Position numbers and translations under genes: made by a program
Shown: one piece after another, positions 60,284-64,000 of the stretch
Layout of the letters: the number at the start of each line of letters is the position of its first letter
Position numbering within the stretch: the stretch's first letter is position 1
Notes under the pieces: model-generated
Told to the model about the DNA's origin: nothing
Seen by the model: the letters and a program-made list of their open reading frames with translations, nothing else
Databases searched by the model: none
Origin: Reyranella massiliensis 521
Lineage (GTDB): Bacteria > Pseudomonadota > Alphaproteobacteria > Reyranellales > Reyranellaceae
Assembly: GCF_000312425.1 (NCBI RefSeq)
Contig: NZ_HE997181.1
Span: 3,729,395-3,793,394 of the forward strand
DNA length: 64,000 nt
Direction: 5' to 3'

Positions 60284-62045
60284 CCTGCTTGGAATCGGCA
60301 GCCTTCTCGTAGACCGTCGGCTTGTCGTTGCCGGAGTTCAACCCGTTCGTGAGCTTGTCCTGGATGATCGGCACGCGATCCTTTTCAGGCTTCTGATTCG
60401 AGGCGCGTTCCCATTGAAAGCGCGCTTCGCGGCGACGGCCGACATGCCAATAGGCATCGCCGAGATGCTCGGCGATCGTCGGGTCCTCGCCCTTCTGCTC
60501 GGTCGCCCGTTCCAGCCAATCGACCGCCTTGTCGTACTGGCCGAGGCGATAGAAGGCCCAGCCGACACTGTCGGTGATGGAGCCGTCGTCCGGCCGAAGC
60601 TCGGTGGCCCGCTCCAGCATCTTCATGCCTTCCTCGAGCTTCATGCCCTGGTCGATCCAGCTGTAGCCGAGATAGTTCAGGACGTAGGGCTGCTCCGGCG
60701 AAAGCTCGAGCGCCTTCTTCATGTCCAGCTCGGCCTTCGGCCACTGCTTGGTGCGCTCAAGCGCGATGCCGCGGCCAAAGTAGACCTGCCAGTGGCGTTC
60801 CTCGGGATTGCGCAGGCGCGAGATCGCCGTGTCGTAGGCCGTAACGGCCTCCGCATAACGTTCCTTGGTGCGCAGCAAGTCGGCCAGCGTAAGGGCCGCG
60901 TCGATCCGGGCGGGCTTCTCCGCCACCAGAGCCCGCAGCCGGCTGACCGCCTGATCGAGCTTGTCTTCCTGGGCGTCGAGCGCGGCCGTGCGCAACCGCG
61001 CCTGCCAGTAGAGCGGCGAGTTGGGCCCGATCTTGCCAAGCGCCGCGACGGCCTTCGGGACCTGGCGGAACTGCTCGTAGAGGCCCGAGATCATCAGCCA
61101 GGCGAAGTCCTGCTCCGGCTTCAGGGCGGTGGCGAGCTGGTAGAAGATTAGCGCCAGATCCGTACGCTGGTTGCGTTGATCCGCAGCGAGGATGCCGCCA
61201 ATGTCGAACAGGATTTCCGCAATGCCGGCTGCCGGCGACGGCGGCTTGGGCATCGGCGCATTGGGTGCAATCAGCGCATCGACGACAACGGCGTCGCTGT
61301 ACTTCTCGGCATAGTTCTTCAGGAGTTCGCGCGCATCGGCATCCTTGCCGAGCCGGCGCAGCCCCTCGGCCACCGCGACCGTCGTCCGCAGACCATTGCG
61401 GTCGAGCGTCATGGCACGGCGATACTTCGCCTCGGCCGCGGCCTTGTCGCCCGCCAGCTCGTCGATCTGCGCTTCAATAACCAGCGCCGGCGCTTCCGCC
61501 CGCTCGCCCGCAGCAGGCCTGAGACGTGCAAGATGGGCCCGGGCCGACGCGAAGTCCTTCTCCCCGGCCTTCAGCCAAGCCAACACATACTCGCGCAGCG
61601 CACCAAGCTGGTTCTCGGCCCCGATGCGGCCCAACTGGCGCTCGGCGCCGCGATAGTCGCCCTTCTTGATCGCCTCGACAGCCAGAACGAGGTTGGCGAA
61701 ACCATCCCCCGGCCTCGTCGCAAGAACTGCAGGTGCGAGCTGCGCCGCCTGGTCGATCCGGCCGGCATACACGCGCAGCCGGAAGGCCGCGTAGATCATT
61801 TCCGGATCGTTGGGCGTCAGCGCCAGCGCCTGATCCATCTGATCGGAGGCAATGTCGTAGTCGTGCCCCTGTTCGCCGACGCGGGCGGCCAGGTAGCGGC
61901 CCGCCAACGAAGTCGGCTGAAGGCGGACACCGGGTTGAGTCTGCGACGGCTTGGCTTGCGGCCGGTTGCCCTGCTGGGCCTGGCCGGCGAGCGGGAAGAG
62001 GGACAGCAGCGCTGCGGAGAGCAGCGCAAGAGGAATGCGTCGCAT
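60276..62045 (-). CDS. tetratricopeptide repeat protein, exported
   Basis: A 589-residue protein with a signal peptide (IPLALLSAALLSLFPLAGQA) and TPR-type helical repeats along its length, for example AELDMKKALELSPEQPYVLNYLG, LATALKPEQDFAWLMISGLYEQF and LGQYDKAVDWLERATEQKGEDP. It probably acts as a periplasmic scaffold or assembly factor. ATG 62045 was chosen; a GTG at 62054 overlapping the upstream stop is also possible. It lies between the ETF-QO gene and ispE on one strand, an arrangement common in alphaproteobacteria. Confidence 0.9.
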   Translation of the reverse strand: MRRIPLALLSAALLSLFPLAGQAQQGNRPQAKPSQTQPGVRLQPTSLAGRYLAARVGEQGHDYDIASDQMDQALALTPNDPEMIYAAFRLRVYAGRIDQAAQLAPAVLATRPGDGFANLVLAVEAIKKGDYRGAERQLGRIGAENQLGALREYVLAWLKAGEKDFASARAHLARLRPAAGERAEAPALVIEAQIDELAGDKAAAEAKYRRAMTLDRNGLRTTVAVAEGLRRLGKDADARELLKNYAEKYSDAVVVDALIAPNAPMPKPPSPAAGIAEILFDIGGILAADQRNQRTDLALIFYQLATALKPEQDFAWLMISGLYEQFRQVPKAVAALGKIGPNSPLYWQARLRTAALDAQEDKLDQAVSRLRALVAEKPARIDAALTLADLLRTKERYAEAVTAYDTAISRLRNPEERHWQVYFGRGIALERTKQWPKAELDMKKALELSPEQPYVLNYLGYSWIDQGMKLEEGMKMLERATELRPDDGSITDSVGWAFYRLGQYDKAVDWLERATEQKGEDPTIAEHLGDAYWHVGRRREARFQWERASNQKPEKDRVPIIQDKLTNGLNSGNDKPTVYEKAADSKQGG

Positions 62046-62050
62046 GCGTC

Positions 62051-63706
62051 TCACATGTTGGGATAGTTAGGCCCGCCGCCCCCTTCGGGCACGGACCAGT
62101 CGATGTTCTGTGCAGGATCCTTGATGTCGCACGTCTTGCAGTGAACGCAGTTCTGCGCGTTGATCTGAAAGCGCGGCTGGCCGTTGTCGGCCGTCACCAC
62201 CTCGTAGACGCCCGCCGGGCAGTAGCGTTGCGCCGGCTCGGCGTAAAGCGGCAGGTTGACCGCAATCGGGATCGAGGGATCGCGCAGCTTCAGATGAACC
62301 GGCTGGTCCTCCTCATGATTGGTGTTCGACAGGAACACCGAGGAGAGCTTGTCGAAGGAAAGTACGCCGTCGGGCTTGGGGTACTGGATCGGCTGGAATT
62401 CGCTCGCCGGCCGGAGGCATTCGTGATCGGCCTTGTGATGGCGCAAGGTCCACGGCAAGCGGATACCGAGATCGTGCAGCCACATGTCCATGCCGCCATA
62501 GAGCGTGCCGAGCGTCGTGCCCCATTTCAGGGCGGGCTTCACGTTGCGCACCTTGTCGAGATCCTTCCAGATCCACGACGCCTTGAGCTTCACCGGATAG
62601 GCGATCAACTCGTCGCCGCCGGTCTTGCCACCCGCCAGCGCCTCGAAAGCCGCCTCGGCCGCCAGCATGCCGCTCTTCACGGCGTTATGGCTGCCCTTGA
62701 TGCGCGGCACGTTGACGAAACCGGCGGAGCAGCCGATCAGCGCGCCGCCCGGGAAGGTGAGCTTGGGCACCGACTGTACGCCACCCTCGTTGATGGCGCG
62801 CGAGCCGTAGACCAGTCGCTTGCCGCCCTTCAGGTACTTGGCGACATCGGGGTGCGTCTTGAAGCGCTGGAACTCGTCAAACGGTGAGAGGTAGGGGTTC
62901 TCGTAGCTGAGATGAACTACGAGGCCGATGGCGACCAGATTGTCGCCGAAGTGATACATGAACGAGCCGCCCGAGCTGCCGGTCTCCGACAGCGGCCAGC
63001 CCTGCGAATGCACGACCAGGCCCTTGCGGAAGTTGGCGGGATCGACCTGCCAGAGTTCCTTGATGCCGATGCCGAACTTCTGCGGATCGACGCCGTCGCG
63101 CAGGTCGAACTTGGCCATCAGTTGCTTGGCCAGCGAACCGCGAACGCCCTCACCGATCAGCGTGTATTTCGCATGCAGTTCCATGCCCGGCGTGTAGCTG
63201 TCCTTGTGGGTGCCGTCCTTGGCGATGCCCATGTCGCCGGTGGCGACGCCCTTCACCGAACCGTCGTCGTTGTAGAGCACTTCGGCCGCGGCAAAGCCCG
63301 GATAGATTTCGACGCCCAGCGCCTCGGCCTGCTGGCCGAGCCAGCGGCAGACATCGCCCAGACTCACGATGTAGTTGCCGTGGTTGTTCATCAGCCGCGG
63401 CAGCAGGAAATTGGGGAAGCGGTAGGAACCGCTCTTGGTCAGGAACAGGAACTGGTCGTCGGTAACCTGCGTCTCGAGCGGCGCTCCCTTCTCTTTCCAG
63501 TCGGGAATGAGCTCGTTCAGACCGATCGGATCGACGACTGCGCCCGACAGGATGTGGGCGCCGATTTCCGAACCCTTCTCGATCAAGCAGACCGAGACTT
63601 CGTGGTTTCGCTCTGCCGCGAGCTGCTTCAAGCGGATCGCCGCCGACAGCCCGGCCGGACCGCCGCCCACGATCACAACGTCATATTCCATCGCCTCGCG
63701 CGTCAT
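62051..63706 (-). CDS. electron transfer flavoprotein-ubiquinone oxidoreductase
   Basis: A 551-residue membrane-associated FAD/4Fe-4S enzyme. The FAD motif [21 protein letters not shown], the quinone-site region around [15 protein letters not shown], and the C-terminal cluster segment (CPAGVYE, then [12 protein letters not shown]) with four Cys ligands are diagnostic. It passes electrons from reduced ETF to ubiquinone, linking the two acyl-CoA dehydrogenases in this window to respiration. The stop overlaps or adjoins the TPR gene start. Confidence 0.97.
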   Translation of the reverse strand: MTREAMEYDVVIVGGGPAGLSAAIRLKQLAAERNHEVSVCLIEKGSEIGAHILSGAVVDPIGLNELIPDWKEKGAPLETQVTDDQFLFLTKSGSYRFPNFLLPRLMNNHGNYIVSLGDVCRWLGQQAEALGVEIYPGFAAAEVLYNDDGSVKGVATGDMGIAKDGTHKDSYTPGMELHAKYTLIGEGVRGSLAKQLMAKFDLRDGVDPQKFGIGIKELWQVDPANFRKGLVVHSQGWPLSETGSSGGSFMYHFGDNLVAIGLVVHLSYENPYLSPFDEFQRFKTHPDVAKYLKGGKRLVYGSRAINEGGVQSVPKLTFPGGALIGCSAGFVNVPRIKGSHNAVKSGMLAAEAAFEALAGGKTGGDELIAYPVKLKASWIWKDLDKVRNVKPALKWGTTLGTLYGGMDMWLHDLGIRLPWTLRHHKADHECLRPASEFQPIQYPKPDGVLSFDKLSSVFLSNTNHEEDQPVHLKLRDPSIPIAVNLPLYAEPAQRYCPAGVYEVVTADNGQPRFQINAQNCVHCKTCDIKDPAQNIDWSVPEGGGGPNYPNM

Positions 63707-63824
63707 ACCTGTCTCGCTCTGCAGTGCCTTTTCCTGATGGACGCGCGCCTGTCGGGCGGCAATCCTTCGATTCTAGATAGCCTGTCGGGGGCAGGATCGC
63801 CACCCGCTGAGAGGGGGAATTCCC

Positions 63825-64000
63825 GTGGCAGAGTTGACCGATATCGAGAGCAAGATCTTCTCTGCACGCGATTATCGCCTCGAAAGTGGCCAGACTTTGC
63901 CCACTCTGGAGCTTGCCTACGAAACGTACGGAACGCTCTCGCCGGCCAAGGACAACGCCATTCTGGTCGTGCATGGCTACACCTCGAGTCATCACGCAGC
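63825..64000 (+). CDS. MetX-like homoserine O-acetyltransferase family protein (3' cut by window edge)
   Basis: Only the first 58 codons are present. The GTG at 63825 has GAGGGGG upstream. The sequence LPTLELAYETYGTLSPAKDN followed by AILVVHGYTSSHHA fits the N-terminus of the homoserine acetyltransferase branch of alpha/beta hydrolases, including the oxyanion-hole strand and HG turn; HGYTSSHH rather than HALSGDSH is typical of the hydrolase-like sub-branch. The true activity cannot be told from this fragment. Confidence 0.75.
   Translation, partial: MAELTDIESKIFSARDYRLESGQTLPTLELAYETYGTLSPAKDNAILVVHGYTSSHHA

Overview
The window is 64 kb of high-GC chromosomal DNA. Codon use, heme A synthase (CtaA), ETF-ubiquinone oxidoreductase, IspE, Bug-type solute-binding proteins and many acyl-CoA enzymes point to a metabolically versatile alphaproteobacterium. 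A Reyranella-like or other Rhodospirillales/Hyphomicrobiales soil or water organism fits, but that is inference from gene content only. Genes are tightly packed with many ATGA/GTGA overlaps and several convergent genes that touch or overlap. No rRNA, tRNA, CRISPR array or insertion sequence was recognised.

Layout. 1-840 is the 3' part of an HcaT-like MFS transporter. 1110-3264 is a clearly AT-richer three-gene island whose last gene is a PD-(D/E)XK nuclease-like protein; it is a candidate uncharacterised defence or mobile module. 3296-9161 holds a D-threonine-aldolase-like enzyme, an SDR, a luciferase-like monooxygenase, an acetoacetate-decarboxylase-like protein and a feruloyl-CoA synthase. 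9252-11234 is the most striking locus: a thioredoxin-domain protein with CxxC followed by a UGSC-family protein whose frame contains an in-frame TGA at exactly the U of UGSC. The frame continues 79 codons past it, and a SECIS-like hairpin lies 12 nt downstream, so this is very probably a selenoprotein. 11419-21208 carries two acyl-CoA dehydrogenases, a TetR-controlled HlyD/ABC exporter, a DMT transporter, an SDR and an alpha/beta hydrolase. 21202-25431 has a FUSC exporter, a small secreted protein and an autotransporter. 25526-32103 has a LuxR-type regulator, an ArsR/SRPBCC operon with an extensive palindromic operator, a VOC protein, an epoxide-hydrolase-like protein, WrbA, a pirin and a LysR regulator.

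32182-48895 holds hydrolases, a Bug solute-binding protein, an amidohydrolase, two beta-lactamase-fold serine hydrolases, a CDF metal exporter, methylmalonate-semialdehyde dehydrogenase, a tandem pair of family 5 solute-binding proteins with a GMC oxidoreductase, an ACMSD-like amidohydrolase and a stand-alone Lrp/AsnC sensor domain. 48922-64000 is more housekeeping: an RhlE-type helicase, a cupin, a MATE exporter, a methyltransferase, an 1166-residue fused iron-sulfur flavoprotein, CtaA, a Sel1/peptidoglycan-binding protein, IspE, a TPR lipo/periplasmic protein, ETF-QO and the start of a MetX-like acyltransferase.

Together the genes suggest catabolism of aromatic, fatty and branched acids through CoA thioesters (feruloyl-CoA synthase, two acyl-CoA dehydrogenases, MmsA). 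Electrons would be fed to the quinone pool by ETF-QO, with many uptake and efflux functions around this. Besides the selenoprotein and the AT-rich island, the sequence shows several unusual expression signals: three apparent CTG starts, and hairpins or palindromes that cover ribosome binding sites or a start codon.
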